Of a stretch of DNA of 64,000 nucleotides, positions 15,062 to 29,958 are shown piece after piece. A program made the translations under genes and the position numbers. The notes beneath the pieces were generated by a model. It saw only the letters and a list, made by a program, of their open reading frames with translations, searched no databases and was not told the DNA's origin. The stretch is from Brachybacterium sp. YJGR34 (GTDB lineage: Bacteria; Actinomycetota; Actinomycetes; Actinomycetales; Dermabacteraceae): positions 1 through 64,000 of the forward strand of contig NZ_PNFB01000022.1 in the NCBI RefSeq assembly GCF_003347015.1, given 5' to 3'. Positions within the stretch are counted from its first letter, which is position 1. Each line of letters begins with the position of its first letter.

Positions 15062-16531
15062 TCAGACCTCGGGACCGGCCGCGATGCGGTCGGCCTCGAT
15101 GCGCGCGGACTCGGTGCCGTCGAGGTCACCGATCCGATGCACTCGCAGGGTGTTGGTCGAGCCGTGCACTCCGGGAGGCGACCCGGCCGCGATGACGACC
15201 AGGTCGTTCTTCTGCAGGCCCTTCTGCTCGCGCAGCAGGTCGTCCACCACGCTCACCATGGCATCGGAATCCTTCTGCATCGGGACCAGATGCGCCTCGA
15301 TGCCCCAGGTCAGCGACAGCTGCCGGGCCACCTCCGGATACGGGGTCATCGCCAGCAGGGGGATGGTGGGACGCAGCCGGGAGAGGCGACGGGAGGTGTC
15401 GCCGGACTCGGTGAAGGTCACCAGGTACTGCGCGGAGAGCTGATCGCCGATCTCGGCGGCCGCACGGGTGATGGCGCCGCCGCGGGTGTGCGGGATGGTG
15501 CCCAGCGGGAGGATGCGATCGGCGCCGTTCTCCTCCGTGTTGGTGACGATGCGGGCCATGGTCCGGACCGCCTCGAAGGGGTACTTGCCCACGCTGGTCT
15601 CGCCCGAGAGCATGACGGCGTCGGCACCGTCGAGGATGGCGTTGGCGCAGTCCGAGGCCTCCGCGCGGGTGGGACGCGGGCTCTCGATCATCGACTCGAG
15701 CACCTGGGTGGCCACGATCACGGGCTTCGCGTTCCGGCGGGCCAGCTCGATGGCGCGCTTCTGCACCAGCGGGACCTGCTCGAGCGGCAGCTCGACGCCC
15801 AGGTCGCCGCGGGCGACCATGATGCCGTCGAAGGCGCCGACGATCGAGCGCAGCGCGCGGACGGCCTGCGGCTTCTCGATCTTCGCGATCACCGGGACCC
15901 GGCGACCCTCCTCCTGCATGATCCGCAGCACCTCGTCCATGTCGTGCGCGTCGCGCACGAAGGACAGGGCGATGAGGTCCGCGCCCAGGGCGAGGCCCCA
16001 GCGGAGATCCGCGACGTCCTTCTCGCTCATGGCGGGCACGGAGACCGCGACGCCCGGGAGGTTGATGCCCTTGTGGTTCGAGACCGGGCCGGGCACCTCG
16101 ACGACGGTGGTGACATCCGTGTCGGTGACGTCGGTGACGCGGACCGACACCTTGCCGTCGTCGATCAGCAGCACGTCGCCGGGGCGGCAGTCGCCCGGGA
16201 GGCCCTTGAACGTCGTCGAGACCCGCTCGCGGGTGCCCTCGATGTCGTCCGTGGTGATGACGAAGGTGTCACCGACCTCGAGCTGGTGCGGGCCGTCGGC
16301 GAAGTTGCCGAGCCGGATCTTGGGACCCTGCAGGTCCACCAGCACGGCCACATTGCGGCCGAGGTCCTCGGCGGCCTTGCGGATGTTGGCGTAGACCTTC
16401 TCGTGATCGTCGTAGGTGCCGTGGCTCAGATTCATCCGCGCCACGTTCATCCCGGCATCGATCAGCGTCCGGATCTGCTCGTAGGTATTGGTCGCAGGAC
16501 CAAGTGTGCAGACGATCTTCGCTTTGCGCAT
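15062..16531 (-). CDS. pyk: Pyruvate kinase
   Basis: Pyk makes pyruvate and ATP from phosphoenolpyruvate and ADP, the last step of glycolysis. The 489-residue length is normal. It starts MRKAKIVCTLGPAT and has MNVARMNLSHG, VLVDLQGPKIRLG, the active-site IAKIEKPQA and MVARGDLGVELP, and the signature ATQVLESMIESPRPTRAE followed by DGADAVMLSGETSVG. Start context GATGGGTTGTC-ATG has a weak ribosome site. A TAGGGT at about 16627-16632 (minus strand) may be its -10, giving a leader of about 90 bases. Confidence 0.97.
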   Translation of the reverse strand: MRKAKIVCTLGPATNTYEQIRTLIDAGMNVARMNLSHGTYDDHEKVYANIRKAAEDLGRNVAVLVDLQGPKIRLGNFADGPHQLEVGDTFVITTDDIEGTRERVSTTFKGLPGDCRPGDVLLIDDGKVSVRVTDVTDTDVTTVVEVPGPVSNHKGINLPGVAVSVPAMSEKDVADLRWGLALGADLIALSFVRDAHDMDEVLRIMQEEGRRVPVIAKIEKPQAVRALRSIVGAFDGIMVARGDLGVELPLEQVPLVQKRAIELARRNAKPVIVATQVLESMIESPRPTRAEASDCANAILDGADAVMLSGETSVGKYPFEAVRTMARIVTNTEENGADRILPLGTIPHTRGGAITRAAAEIGDQLSAQYLVTFTESGDTSRRLSRLRPTIPLLAMTPYPEVARQLSLTWGIEAHLVPMQKDSDAMVSVVDDLLREQKGLQKNDLVVIAAGSPPGVHGSTNTLRVHRIGDLDGTESARIEADRIAAGPEV

Positions 16532-16635
16532 GACAACCCATCTGTAGTTCGAGTGAGGGCCGCGGCCCTTCCGTGGGACAGCGCGCGAGGCACCGCCCAG
16601 TGGGCCGCGGCATCGCGTGTACTGACCCTAGTCTT

Positions 16636-18106
16636 TCACACTGTGACGGGCTTCTCGCCGGGATGCACAGGCGTGGGCAGAGAGGTGGATCCCATCAGAT
16701 GGGCGTCGACCGCGGCCGCGCAGGAGCGGCCCTCGGCGATGGCCCACACGATGAGGCTCTGACCGCGGGCGCAGTCGCCCGCGGTGAACACGCCGGGGAC
16801 GGAGGTCGCCCAGTTCCCGTCGTGCACGATGTTGCCGCGCTGGGAGGTCTCCACCCCGAGCTCGGCGAGGAGGCCCTGCTCCTGCGTCCCGGTGAAGCCC
16901 ATCGCGATGAGCACGAGGGAGGCCGGCAGAACGGTCTCGGTGCCGGGAGTGGGCAGGCGCTTCCCGTCGCGGAACTGGGTGCGCGCCACCTTCAGACCGG
17001 TCACCGCGCCGCTCTCGTCCACCTCGAAGCCGGTGGTCGAGGCGAGGTAGGAGCGGTCGCCGCCCTCCTCGTGCGCGGTCGAGACCTCGAACAGCACGGG
17101 GTGGACGGGCCAGGGCTGGGTCTCGTCGCGCTCCGCGGGCGGCTGCGTGCCGATCGCGAGCGTGGTCACCGAGCGGGCTCCCTGACGGAGCGCCGTGCCC
17201 AGGCAGTCCGCGCCGGTGTCGCCGCCGCCGATGATCACGACGTCCTTGCCCTCGGCGGAGATCGGCTCGTTCACCCAGTCCCCCTCCACCAGGCGGTTGG
17301 CCTGGGTGAGGTACTCCATCGCCGGGTGGATGCCACGGGCATCGTTGCCGGGCACGGCGAGCTCGCGGGGCGTGCTCGCCCCGGTCGCCAGCACCACGGC
17401 GTCGAAGCGGGAGCGGAGGTCCTCCACGCTCAGCGCGCCCTCCCCCTCCCCGCCGACGTCCACGCCGGTGCGGAAGCGGGTGCCCTCGGCGCGCATCTGT
17501 GCCAGGCGGCGATCCACATGGCGCTTCTCGAGCTTGAACTCCGGGATGCCGTAGCGCAGGAGACCGCCCAGGCGGTCGTCCTTCTCGAGCACCACCACCG
17601 AGTGGCCGGCCCGGGTCAGCTGCTGGGCGGCGGCGAGCCCCGCCGGACCCGAGCCCACCACGGCCACCGCACGTCCCGTGTGGCGGGTGGGCTCGACCGG
17701 ACGCACCCAATCCTCCTCGAAGGCGCGATCGATGATCGAGACCTCGACGTTCTTGATCGTCACCGGCGGCTGGTTGATCCCCAGCACACAGCTGGACTCG
17801 CACGGCGCCGGGCAGGCGCGGCCGGTGAACTCCGGGAAGTTGTTCGTCGCGTGGAGGCGCTCGGAGGCCTCCCGCCAGTCGTCGCGGTAGACCAGGTCGT
17901 TCCACTCCGGGATCAGGTTGCCCAGCGGGCAGCCCTGGTGGCAGAACGGGATGCCGCAGTTCATGCAGCGGCCGGCCTGGCGGGAGACGACGGACAGAGT
18001 GCCCTTCTCACGGGCCTCGTACACCTCGCGCCAGTCCATCAGGCGCACGGGCACCGGGCGCCGGGCGGGCAGCTCACGGTCGCGGTAGCGAAGGAATCCT
18101 CGGGGA

Positions 18107-18114
<8 letters not shown>
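16636..18114 (-). CDS. gltD: Glutamate synthase (NADPH) small subunit
   Basis: GltD supplies electrons from NADPH to GltB through FAD and Fe-S centres. The 492-residue protein has the N-terminal cysteine-rich domain (CMNCGIPFCHQGCPLGN, then RACPAPCESSCVLG), an FAD-binding GxGxxG at VAVVGSGPAGLAAAQQL (about 150-166), an NADPH-binding VVIIGGGDTGADCLGTA (about 290), and a final FAD motif GVFTAGDCARGQSLIVWAI. The ATG at 18114 (MADPRGFL) overlaps the end of gltB by 8 bases, so the two subunits are translationally coupled. Confidence 0.97.
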
Positions 18115-22687
<4,573 letters not shown>

Positions 22688-22751
22688 GTGGCAGAGCCCT
22701 TCGGGAGTGGGCGGTCAGGGGTGGGGCGAGGGCCGGCGCACGTCCTCGCCC

Positions 22752-22801
22752 GGGCCTCGCTCCCGTCCTGGCGATCTGCGTCGCTCGGGAGAGGCGGGCC
22801 C
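22752..22801 (-). terminator. Imperfect long hairpin between lgt and gltB
   Basis: gggcc...gctcccg and cgggag...gcgggccc can pair imperfectly over about 12 bases around a 20-base loop just past the lgt stop. No U-run follows. It is a weak candidate for a boundary between the lgt and glt transcripts. Confidence 0.3.
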
Positions 22802-23730
22802 TAGGCGTCGGGTGCGCGGTCGGTGGGGCCGGAGGGAGGCGTGCCGGACTTCTCGACCTCGTCCTCGTCCGGAGCGTTGCCCTCGGTCTGTGCGGGCAGC
22901 TCGAAGCTGCCGTCGGCGGCGACGACCTCGCCGTCGCGCTGCTTGCGGCGATGGGTCAGGTAGACGACCATGCCGATGCCCACCAGGGCCATGACGATCG
23001 CGACCAGCGTGTGGATGCGCAGGGGTCCGACCATCAGGACCGGCTCGCTGCGGATCGCATCGATCCAGGCCCGGCCGGTGGAGTAGATCGCGACGTAGGA
23101 CCAGAACACACGGCCACCGGCGAGATGGAAGCGGCGGCTGAGCAGGAGCAGCAGGAAGATCCCGCCGAGGTTCCACAGCTGCTCGTAGAGGAAGGTGGGG
23201 TGGTACGTGCCGGGCACGCAGCCGGGGATCGTGGCCCCGTTGGTCACGCAGGTGACGTCCCAGGCCCACCAGGCGTCCAGGGGCGGGCCGTAGAGCTCCT
23301 GGTTGAACCAGTTGCCGAAGCGTCCCAGGATCTGGGCCAGCAGCAGGGTGGGGGCGATGGTGTCGGCCAGGGCCGTGAAGGAGACCTGCTTGTGCCGGGC
23401 CATCAGGTAGGCGCCGACCGCACCGCCGGCGACGCCGCCGTAGATCGCGAGCCCGCCCTGCCAGAGGTAGAGCACGGCGATCGGGTCGCCGTCCGGGCCG
23501 AAGAACGGCTCCGGGGAGGTCAGGACGTGCCAGATGCGGGAGCCGATGATCCCCGCGATGACCGCGACGAAGACGATGTCGAACAGAGCGTCGGCGTCGC
23601 CGCCGCGCTTGACCCAGCGCTTGCTCGCCCACCACAGGGCCGAGGCGATGCCCGCGAGGATGCACAGCGCGTAGAAGTGCACCGTCAGCGGTCCGAGGGA
23701 GACCGAGGAGATGGCCGGGCTGGGAATCAT
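22801..23730 (-). CDS. lgt: Prolipoprotein diacylglyceryl transferase
   Basis: Lgt adds diacylglycerol from phosphatidylglycerol to the lipobox Cys of prolipoproteins, such as the two binding proteins in this window. The 309-residue membrane protein has about seven membrane helices. The family signature GRFGNWFNQELYG lies near residue 140, and HPTFLYEQLWNL and YSTGRAWIDAIR (essential Arg) follow. The tail after residue about 265 is hydrophilic and acidic. The ATG at 23730 (MIPSPAI) is preferred; longer starts overlap trpA. It follows trpA after 13 bases in the same operon, an arrangement shared with mycobacteria. Confidence 0.96.
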   Translation of the reverse strand: MIPSPAISSVSLGPLTVHFYALCILAGIASALWWASKRWVKRGGDADALFDIVFVAVIAGIIGSRIWHVLTSPEPFFGPDGDPIAVLYLWQGGLAIYGGVAGGAVGAYLMARHKQVSFTALADTIAPTLLLAQILGRFGNWFNQELYGPPLDAWWAWDVTCVTNGATIPGCVPGTYHPTFLYEQLWNLGGIFLLLLLSRRFHLAGGRVFWSYVAIYSTGRAWIDAIRSEPVLMVGPLRIHTLVAIVMALVGIGMVVYLTHRRKQRDGEVVAADGSFELPAQTEGNAPDEDEVEKSGTPPSGPTDRAPDA

Positions 23731-23743
23731 GTCCGGTGCCTCC

Positions 23744-24577
23744 TCAGGTCGTGGTGCGGGAGCGCTCCACCCCGGAGCGCAGGTCGTCGGCCACCGTGGC
23801 CAGGGCGGTGCGGGCCGCCGCATCGTCCCCGTCGTTCTCGAGGAGCGCGCGGACGAAGGCGGAGCCGACGATCACCCCATCAGCGTACGCGCCGACCTGG
23901 GCGGCCTGCTCACCGTTCGAGACGCCCAGGCCCACGCAGACGTTCGTCGCGCCGGCCTCCCGGGTGCGCTCGACCAGGCCTTGTGTCGCCTGGGACACGC
24001 TGGCGCGGGTTCCGGTCACCCCCATCGTACTGGCGGCGTAGACGAATCCCCGCGTGTGCGAGACCACATGCTCGAGCCGGTCGCGCGGCGAGCTGGGTGC
24101 GACGAGGAACACACGGTCCACGGCGTGCTGCTCGCTCGCGGCGATCCACCGCTCTCCTTCGTCGGGGATGAGATCGGGGGTGATGACCCCGGCGCCGCCC
24201 GCCGCGGCGAGGTCGCGGGCGAAGGCGTCCGGGCCGTAGGCCAGGATCGGGTTCCAGTAGGACATCACGAGGATCGCGGCGCCGCGGCCGGAGAGGGCCT
24301 CCACGGCCTCGAGCACGTGCCGGGTGCGGGTGCCGCCGGCGAGGGCCGCGGAGGCGGCGCGCTGGATGACCGGACCGTCCATGACGGGATCCGAGTACGG
24401 CAGCCCCAGCTCGATCATGTCCGCACCGTGGTCGATGAGCACGCGTGCGGCCTCGATCGATCCCTTCAGGTCCGGATAGCCGACGGGCAGGTAGCCGATG
24501 AGCGCCGAGCGCTCCTCGCCGCGGGCACGGTCCAGGACCTCGGCGGCGCGCAGGCGATGGGTGTCGACGGTGCTCAT
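23744..24577 (-). CDS. trpA: Tryptophan synthase alpha chain
   Basis: TrpA splits indole-3-glycerol phosphate to indole, which is passed to TrpB. The 277-residue protein has catalytic Glu and Asp in [20 protein letters not shown] (near residues 53-70) and a phosphate-binding loop around [10 protein letters not shown] and [10 protein letters not shown]. Its ATG overlaps the trpB stop by 4 bases (ATGA). Confidence 0.97.
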   Translation of the reverse strand: MSTVDTHRLRAAEVLDRARGEERSALIGYLPVGYPDLKGSIEAARVLIDHGADMIELGLPYSDPVMDGPVIQRAASAALAGGTRTRHVLEAVEALSGRGAAILVMSYWNPILAYGPDAFARDLAAAGGAGVITPDLIPDEGERWIAASEQHAVDRVFLVAPSSPRDRLEHVVSHTRGFVYAASTMGVTGTRASVSQATQGLVERTREAGATNVCVGLGVSNGEQAAQVGAYADGVIVGSAFVRALLENDGDDAAARTALATVADDLRSGVERSRTTT

Positions 24578-25911
24578 TCCGACTCCTCGGTCTCGTGGGG
24601 CGCACGGGGCGCGCTGCGGCGGGCGAGGGCCCTCAGGGCGGGGAGGTCCGAGCGGGCGGGCTCGTCGCCCACCAGGCCGAACCAGCGCGAGGCGGTGTCG
24701 ACGTCCTTGTCGCCGCGGCCGGAGAGGCTCACCACGATCACGGCGTCCTCCCCCAGCTCGCGGCCCAGCGCGAGGGCGCCGGCCAGGGCGTGCGCGGACT
24801 CGATCGCCGGCATGATGCCCTCGGTCATCGACAGCAGCGCGAAGGCCTCCATCGCCGCCTCGTCGTCGACCGCCCGGTACTCGGCACGGCCGATGTCGGC
24901 GAGCCAGGCGTGCTCGGGGCCCACGCTCGGGTAGTCCAGCCCCGCGGAGACGGAGTGGGAGGGGATCGTCTGCCCGTCCTCGTCCTGCATGACGAAGCTG
25001 CGGGCGCCGTGGAGCACTCCCGCGCTGCCGCCGGTGATGGTCGCGGAGTGGCGGCCGGTGGAGACCCCGTCGCCTCCGGCCTCACAGCCGATCAGGCGCA
25101 CCAGGGGGTCGGTGTCGTCGAGGAAGGCGTGGAAGATGCCCATCGCGTTGGACCCGCCGCCCACGCAGGCGACCACCGCATCGGGCAGGCGTCCCGCGCG
25201 CTCGAGGGTCTGGGCGCGGGCCTCCTCGCCGATGATCCGGTGGAAGTCGCGGACCATGGCCGGGAACGGGTGCGGGCCGGCGACGGTGCCCAGCAGGTAG
25301 TGCGTGGTCTCGACATTGGCGACCCAGTCGCGGAACGCCTCGTTGATGGCGTCCTTGAGAGTGCGCGACCCCTGGGTCACGGCGACCACCTCGGCGCCCA
25401 GCAGGCGCATCCGGGCGACATTCAGCGCCTGGCGCTCGGTATCCTCCTCGCCCATGTAGATGGTGCAGTCCAGGCCGAACAGGGCGGCGGCGGTGGCGGT
25501 GGCCACGCCGTGCTGGCCGGCGCCGGTCTCCGCGATCACCCGGGTCTTGCCCATGCGCCGGGTCAGCAGCGCCTGGCCCAGGACGTTGTTGATCTTGTGG
25601 CTGCCGGTGTGGTTGAGGTCCTCCCGCTTGAGCAGCAGGCGCGCTCCGCCGGCGAGCTCGGAGAAGCGGGGCGCGTCGCTCAGCAGGGACGGCCGGCCGG
25701 TGTACTCCGCCGCCAGGCGCCGCAGCTCGGCGAGGAACTCCGGGTCCACCAGCGCCTTCTCGTAGTGCTCGGAGAGCTCGTCGAGGGCCGGCACCAGGGC
25801 CTCGGGCAGGAAGCGCCCCCCGAAGTCGCCGAAGTACGGACCGATCTCGGAGCGCAGCTCGGATTCCGGGCGGGTGAGGTCGGGCAGGACGGGGTCGTGC
25901 GAGGTGCTCAT
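24574..25911 (-). CDS. trpB: Tryptophan synthase beta chain
   Basis: TrpB joins indole to serine with PLP. The 445-residue protein has the PLP Lys in [15 protein letters not shown], the Glu of [11 protein letters not shown], the glycine-rich PLP-phosphate loop [10 protein letters not shown], and the C-terminal serine motif [11 protein letters not shown]. It is of the TrpB1 type that pairs with TrpA. It overlaps trpA and trpC by 4 bases each. Confidence 0.97.
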   Translation of the reverse strand: MSTSHDPVLPDLTRPESELRSEIGPYFGDFGGRFLPEALVPALDELSEHYEKALVDPEFLAELRRLAAEYTGRPSLLSDAPRFSELAGGARLLLKREDLNHTGSHKINNVLGQALLTRRMGKTRVIAETGAGQHGVATATAAALFGLDCTIYMGEEDTERQALNVARMRLLGAEVVAVTQGSRTLKDAINEAFRDWVANVETTHYLLGTVAGPHPFPAMVRDFHRIIGEEARAQTLERAGRLPDAVVACVGGGSNAMGIFHAFLDDTDPLVRLIGCEAGGDGVSTGRHSATITGGSAGVLHGARSFVMQDEDGQTIPSHSVSAGLDYPSVGPEHAWLADIGRAEYRAVDDEAAMEAFALLSMTEGIMPAIESAHALAGALALGRELGEDAVIVVSLSGRGDKDVDTASRWFGLVGDEPARSDLPALRALARRSAPRAPHETEESE

Positions 25912-26738
25912 GCCTGGGCTCCTTCCGGGGAGGGGCGGCCGCGGCGGGCGACCCGGCGGTACGAGGTGACGGCGGCGGCGGGATCCCCGGAGGTCACCAG
26001 GGCTTCGCCGACCAGGACGGCATCGGCACCGGCCTCGGCATAGGCGCGGACGTCCTGCACCGAGGAGACGGCGGACTCCCCGATCGCGAGGGGCCCCGCG
26101 GGGATCCGCCGCACGAGATCGGCGGCGCGGGCGAGGTCCACGCTGAGATCCTTGAGGTTGCGGGCGTTGACGCCGATGATGTCCGCCCCCAGGGCGAGCG
26201 CCCGCTCGAGCTCCTGCTCGGTGTGGACCTCGACGAGGGACTGCATCCCGAGCTCCGCCACCAGCGCGTGCAGCGCCCGCAGGCGCTCGTCGTCGAGGGC
26301 GGCGACGATGAGGAGCACGAGATCGGCCCCGTGGGCGCGCGCCTCGTGGACCTGGTAGGGCTCGACCACGAAGTCCTTGCGGAGCACCGGGACGTCGACC
26401 CGGGCACGGACCGCGTCGAGATCGGCGAGGCTGCCGCGGAAGCGGCGCTGCTCGGTGAGGACGCTGATGGCCGAGGCCCCGTGCTCCGCGTACACGGCGG
26501 CGAGCTCGGCGGGCTCGGGGATCTCGGCCAGATCTCCCTTGGACGGGCTGGAGCGCTTGACCTCCGCGATCAGGCCCATGGTGGTGCCGTCACCCTCCAG
26601 GTGGGCGCGGGCATCGCGCGCCGGCGCCGCCTCGCGGGCGCGACGCTCGATCTCCGCGTCGGGCACGGCGGCCCGCCGCGGGGCGAGGTCCTCCCGCACG
26701 CCGACGATGATCTCGTCGAGGACGGTTCCCGTGGTCAT
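25908..26738 (-). CDS. trpC: Indole-3-glycerol phosphate synthase
   Basis: TrpC closes the indole ring from carboxyphenylaminodeoxyribulose phosphate. The 276-residue TIM barrel has [15 protein letters not shown] (catalytic Lys), [37 protein letters not shown] and [10 protein letters not shown]. It is a single-function enzyme; trpF is not fused, and in Actinobacteria PriA usually does that step. Ribosome site AGGAGG lies just before the ATG. It begins the trpC-trpB-trpA-lgt run after a 66-base gap. Confidence 0.97.
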   Translation of the reverse strand: MTTGTVLDEIIVGVREDLAPRRAAVPDAEIERRAREAAPARDARAHLEGDGTTMGLIAEVKRSSPSKGDLAEIPEPAELAAVYAEHGASAISVLTEQRRFRGSLADLDAVRARVDVPVLRKDFVVEPYQVHEARAHGADLVLLIVAALDDERLRALHALVAELGMQSLVEVHTEQELERALALGADIIGVNARNLKDLSVDLARAADLVRRIPAGPLAIGESAVSSVQDVRAYAEAGADAVLVGEALVTSGDPAAAVTSYRRVARRGRPSPEGAQA

Positions 26739-26804
26739 CGTGGTGCCTCCTGCAGCAGGTCGTGACGGTCCGCGCTCAGCGCAGCACCGGGGAGGGATCA
26801 GAGG

Positions 26805-27272
26805 TCAGGCGCCGACGTAGGAGATCGGGGCCAGGAACCAGAACGCCGGGAGATTCCGCAGCACGGTGTACAGCACGATGATCGCGATCAGCACCAGGAG
26901 CGTACGGGTCGAGGGCCTCAGTCCGGCGAACTGTCCACGGGCCCGGCGCACGGCCCAGAGCACCATGCCGAGGGCGAGCAGCGGGAGGGCCGTGATGACC
27001 AGCGCATTGCTGCGCAGGGCCAGCAGCGGGTCCCCCGCCAGCAGCGCGTGCACGGAGCGGATCGCTCCGCAGCCGGGGCACTCCAGACCGGTCAGCTCAT
27101 GGACGATACACAGGGGGATATGCGTCCGGAACGGATCGAAGACCGCCTGCACGCCGAGCGCGAGCGCCGCTCCGCCGGCGAGGACGGCCAGCGGCAGGAG
27201 CACCCTGCGCAGGCCGCCGGCGGGGGTGTCCGCCGCGGCCTCGCCGCGGGGCGCCCGCGCCGCGGTGGTCAC
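26805..27272 (-). CDS. DUF2752 membrane protein
   Basis: This is a 155-residue membrane protein with about three hydrophobic segments (roughly 25-45, 85-105 and 125-145). The family motif is GLECPGCGAIRSVHALLAGD near residues 62-81, with a CPxCG pair that may bind metal or form a redox pair. The function of DUF2752 is unknown. It starts inside the end of the HGxxPAAW gene (4-base overlap) and sits within the tryptophan operon. The C-terminus FLAPISYVGA probably lies at the membrane. Confidence 0.8.
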   Translation of the reverse strand: MTTAARAPRGEAAADTPAGGLRRVLLPLAVLAGGAALALGVQAVFDPFRTHIPLCIVHELTGLECPGCGAIRSVHALLAGDPLLALRSNALVITALPLLALGMVLWAVRRARGQFAGLRPSTRTLLVLIAIIVLYTVLRNLPAFWFLAPISYVGA

Positions 27273-27568
27273 CTCGCGTCGGCCTCGGCCGGCTGCGGCG
27301 CGACGGCGGGGGCGTGGGCGGCGTGCGCGGCCTCGTGGGACCGTCCGCGCGGCTGTCCGAGCCCGGCCAGCGACAGCGCGATGCTCACCACGATGGCCAG
27401 GGCGACGATCGCCGCACCGACCCAGAGCAGCACGGCCATGTCCGCGAGCACCATGCCGGCGCAGAACACGGTCGACCCGGCGACGATGCCCAGGCTCATC
27501 GTCCAGCCCGCGACGGTCTTGCCCTCGTTGTGGTGGGGCGGCGGCGGCACGGTGTAGGTCTTCGGCAT
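27269..27568 (-). CDS. HGxxPAAW-family small membrane protein
   Basis: The 99-residue protein has an N-terminal HHNEGKTVAGWT, a divergent form of the HGxxPAAW motif, then two membrane helices (about 25-45 and 50-70) and a His/Ala-rich tail. This family accompanies trp genes across Actinobacteria and has no known function. The Pro-Ala-Ala part of the motif is replaced by Thr-Val-Ala-Gly. A GGAGAAGGA ribosome site precedes the ATG. A long GC hairpin lies upstream, between this gene and the Trp-associated membrane gene. Confidence 0.75.
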   Translation of the reverse strand: MPKTYTVPPPPHHNEGKTVAGWTMSLGIVAGSTVFCAGMVLADMAVLLWVGAAIVALAIVVSIALSLAGLGQPRGRSHEAAHAAHAPAVAPQPAEADAR

Positions 27569-27633
27569 GGTCCTTCTCCAGTCAGGGTCCCGGTCGAGGC
27601 CATTGTGCCACGCCGTCGCGGCCCCTCCGGGAT

Positions 27634-27670
27634 CCTCCCGGCACCGCGGGGTCGCGGCGGTGCCGGGAGG
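27634..27670 (-). terminator. 14-bp perfect hairpin inside the trp operon
   Basis: Arms cctcccggcaccgc and gcggtgccgggagg enclose a 9-base loop, 9 bases after the stop of the Trp-associated membrane gene. No U-run follows. It may be a partial terminator or an mRNA processing/stability element between trpE-trpM-like and the downstream trp genes. Confidence 0.55.
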
Positions 27671-27679
27671 TGACCGGCC

Positions 27680-28375
27680 TCACCGTGACGACGGTGTGTG
27701 CTCCGCCCCGGGGTCCTCGTCGGGGTCGTCCGCGGGGTCGTCCGCGGGGTCCTCGAGGCTCGGGTCCTCCCCGCGGGTGAGCGCGTCCCAGGCCGCCGCC
27801 GGATCCGCCGAGGGATCGGCGGTCGCGGCGACGGCGGGGCTGCGGTAGCGGGTGCCCACCGGCCAGCGCCGGCCGACGGCGAGCACCAGGACCCCGACCG
27901 CGACGACGGCGAGGGCGGGCAGCAGCGCGACCAGCGCCCAGGGGGTCGCCGCGGCGTCGATGGTGCCGCCCACCACGCCGGTGGCCCCGGCGACCGCCGA
28001 GCCCGCGGCGTCCTGCGGGTCCCGCCAGGCCCCGAGCGCGGACCAGCCCGCGGCGAGGCCGGAGAGGATCAGGACCGGACCGGTGATGCGACGCACCCAG
28101 CGCGAGGACAGCGCGGTGGCCACGGAGGCGGCGGCCGCCACGAGCCCGAGGGCGAGCACGGCCGGGGCCGCGTCCGCCCCGAGCACGTCGATCTGCTGGG
28201 CGGTGCCGGTGAGATCCGGGGCGCTCGCCCGGACCCAGAGGGTGCGGGTGGCGCCGATCAGCGCGGCGGAGGCGGCCAGGCCCAGCAGCACGGCGACGCG
28301 TCGGCTCGGTGCGCGCCCTCCCCCGGCACGACCGCGCTCCGAGGGGGTGGGGGTGGGATCCGTCGCAGCGCTCAT
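27680..28375 (-). CDS. Trp biosynthesis-associated membrane protein
   Basis: The 231-residue protein fits the Trp_oprn_chp family, found next to trpE in Actinobacteria (Rv1610 in M. tuberculosis). It has about four membrane helices (roughly 27-45, 70-95, 105-125 and 155-180) and a long acidic, Pro/Asp-rich tail with repeated DPADDP units after residue 185. The function is unknown; the constant trp context suggests a role in tryptophan supply or transport. Its ATG overlaps the trpE stop by 4 bases. Confidence 0.82.
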   Translation of the reverse strand: MSAATDPTPTPSERGRAGGGRAPSRRVAVLLGLAASAALIGATRTLWVRASAPDLTGTAQQIDVLGADAAPAVLALGLVAAAASVATALSSRWVRRITGPVLILSGLAAGWSALGAWRDPQDAAGSAVAGATGVVGGTIDAAATPWALVALLPALAVVAVGVLVLAVGRRWPVGTRYRSPAVAATADPSADPAAAWDALTRGEDPSLEDPADDPADDPDEDPGAEHTPSSR

Positions 28376-29958
28376 GCCGGGCGCAGCGTCTCCGCCGAGG
28401 CGGCGGCGCGGAGGGCGGCGGCGGCCTTGGTCTGTGTCTCCCGGTACTCCGTGGTGGGGTCCGAATCGGCGACCACTCCCCCGCCGGCCTGCACGTGCGC
28501 GGTGCCGTCGCGGAGCACGGCGGTGCGGATGGCGATCGCCATGTCCATGTCACCGGCGAAGTCGATGTAGCCCACGGTGCCGCCGTACACGCCGCGCCGC
28601 ACCGGCTCGAGCCGGTCGATGATGCGCATCGCCGAGGGCTTCGGGGCCCCCGAGAGGGTGCCGGCCGGGAAGGTGGCCCGCAGCGCGTCGTAGGCGATCG
28701 CGTCCTGGCGCAGATGCCCGGTGACGGTGGAGACGATGTGCTGGATGTGCGAGAACCGCTCGAGGTGCATGAAGTCGCGCACCACGACCGATCCGGGGTC
28801 ACAGAACTTCTGCAGGTCGTTGCGGGCGAGGTCGACGAGCATCAGGTGCTCGCTGCGCTCCTTGGGGTCGGCCAGCAGCTCGCCGCCCAGCTGCTCGTCC
28901 TCCTCGGGGGTCGCCCCGCGGGGTCGTGAGCCGGCGATCGGGTGGGTGGTCGCGGTCCGACCGCGCACCGTCACCAGCGATTCGGGGCTCGCCCCCACCA
29001 CGTCGATGCTCTCGCCCTCGGCGTCGACGGTGCGCAGCAGGTACATGTACGGGCTGGGGTTCATCCTCCGCAGCACGCGGTAGACGTCCAGCGGATCCGC
29101 GGCGACCGGCAGCGAGAACCGCTGCGAGGGCACCACCTGGAAGATCTCGCCGTCGACGATGTCGCGCACCGCCGCCTGGACGGAGCGCTCGTACTCGAGG
29201 CGGCTGGTGCGCGACTTCGGCTCGAGATCGCGCACCGCGTCATAGACCGTCGCGCCGCCGCCGAGGGGCGTGCGCAGGCGCTCGCGCATCGCGGTGAGCC
29301 GCGCGAGGGCGTCCTCGTAGGCGGCATCGACGCCATCGGGCGTGGCGTTGAGGTTCAGCGCGTTGGCGACCAGCACCACGGTGGAGTCGTGGGCGTCGTG
29401 CACCACCACATCCTGCGCCAGCAGCATCGAGAGATCGGGCAGGCCCACCTCGTCGGGCGGCGAGGCCTCGAGCTTCTCCCAGTGGCGCACCGCGTCGTAG
29501 GCGACGAAGCCGACCATGCCCCCGGAGAAGGGCGGCAGGTGGGGCTGGCGGGCCGCGCGGAAGGCGCCGGTCACCTCGCGCAGCGCCTCGACCGGGCTGC
29601 CGCCGGTCGGCACCCCGGCGGGCACGTCGCCGCGCCACCGGGCCTCGCCGTCCTGCTCGGTGAGCACGGCGCGCGCCCGGGTCCCGATGATCGAGTAGCG
29701 GGAGGCCTCGCCCTCGCCCGCCGATTCCAGCAGGAAGGTGCCCCGGCCGTCGCCGTCGGCCGTCAGCCGCCGGTACAGCGAGACGGGGGTGTCCTCGTCG
29801 GCGAGCAGCCGCACGCTCAGGGGCACCACCCGCTGGCGGGAGGCGAGCTCGCGGAAGGTCTCCCGGTCGGGCGTGATCACACCGAGGGGCTCCCCCTCGC
29901 GGCCGCCCACCAGCTCCGGGTAGGCCTCCGTGCGCGGGGCGGACGATGCGTCGGTCAT
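28372..29958 (-). CDS. trpE: Anthranilate synthase component I
   Basis: TrpE makes anthranilate from chorismate with ammonia from a TrpG subunit that is not in this window. The 528-residue protein keeps the feedback-binding LLES near residue 75 and NPSPYMYLL near residue 310. Catalytic-domain motifs are [57 protein letters not shown] and [13 protein letters not shown]. Tryptophan feedback inhibition is therefore expected. The ATG at 29958 (MTDASSA) overlaps the hisI stop by 4 bases, so no separate trp leader or attenuator peptide is present. Confidence 0.97.
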   Translation of the reverse strand: MTDASSAPRTEAYPELVGGREGEPLGVITPDRETFRELASRQRVVPLSVRLLADEDTPVSLYRRLTADGDGRGTFLLESAGEGEASRYSIIGTRARAVLTEQDGEARWRGDVPAGVPTGGSPVEALREVTGAFRAARQPHLPPFSGGMVGFVAYDAVRHWEKLEASPPDEVGLPDLSMLLAQDVVVHDAHDSTVVLVANALNLNATPDGVDAAYEDALARLTAMRERLRTPLGGGATVYDAVRDLEPKSRTSRLEYERSVQAAVRDIVDGEIFQVVPSQRFSLPVAADPLDVYRVLRRMNPSPYMYLLRTVDAEGESIDVVGASPESLVTVRGRTATTHPIAGSRPRGATPEEDEQLGGELLADPKERSEHLMLVDLARNDLQKFCDPGSVVVRDFMHLERFSHIQHIVSTVTGHLRQDAIAYDALRATFPAGTLSGAPKPSAMRIIDRLEPVRRGVYGGTVGYIDFAGDMDMAIAIRTAVLRDGTAHVQAGGGVVADSDPTTEYRETQTKAAAALRAAASAETLRPA

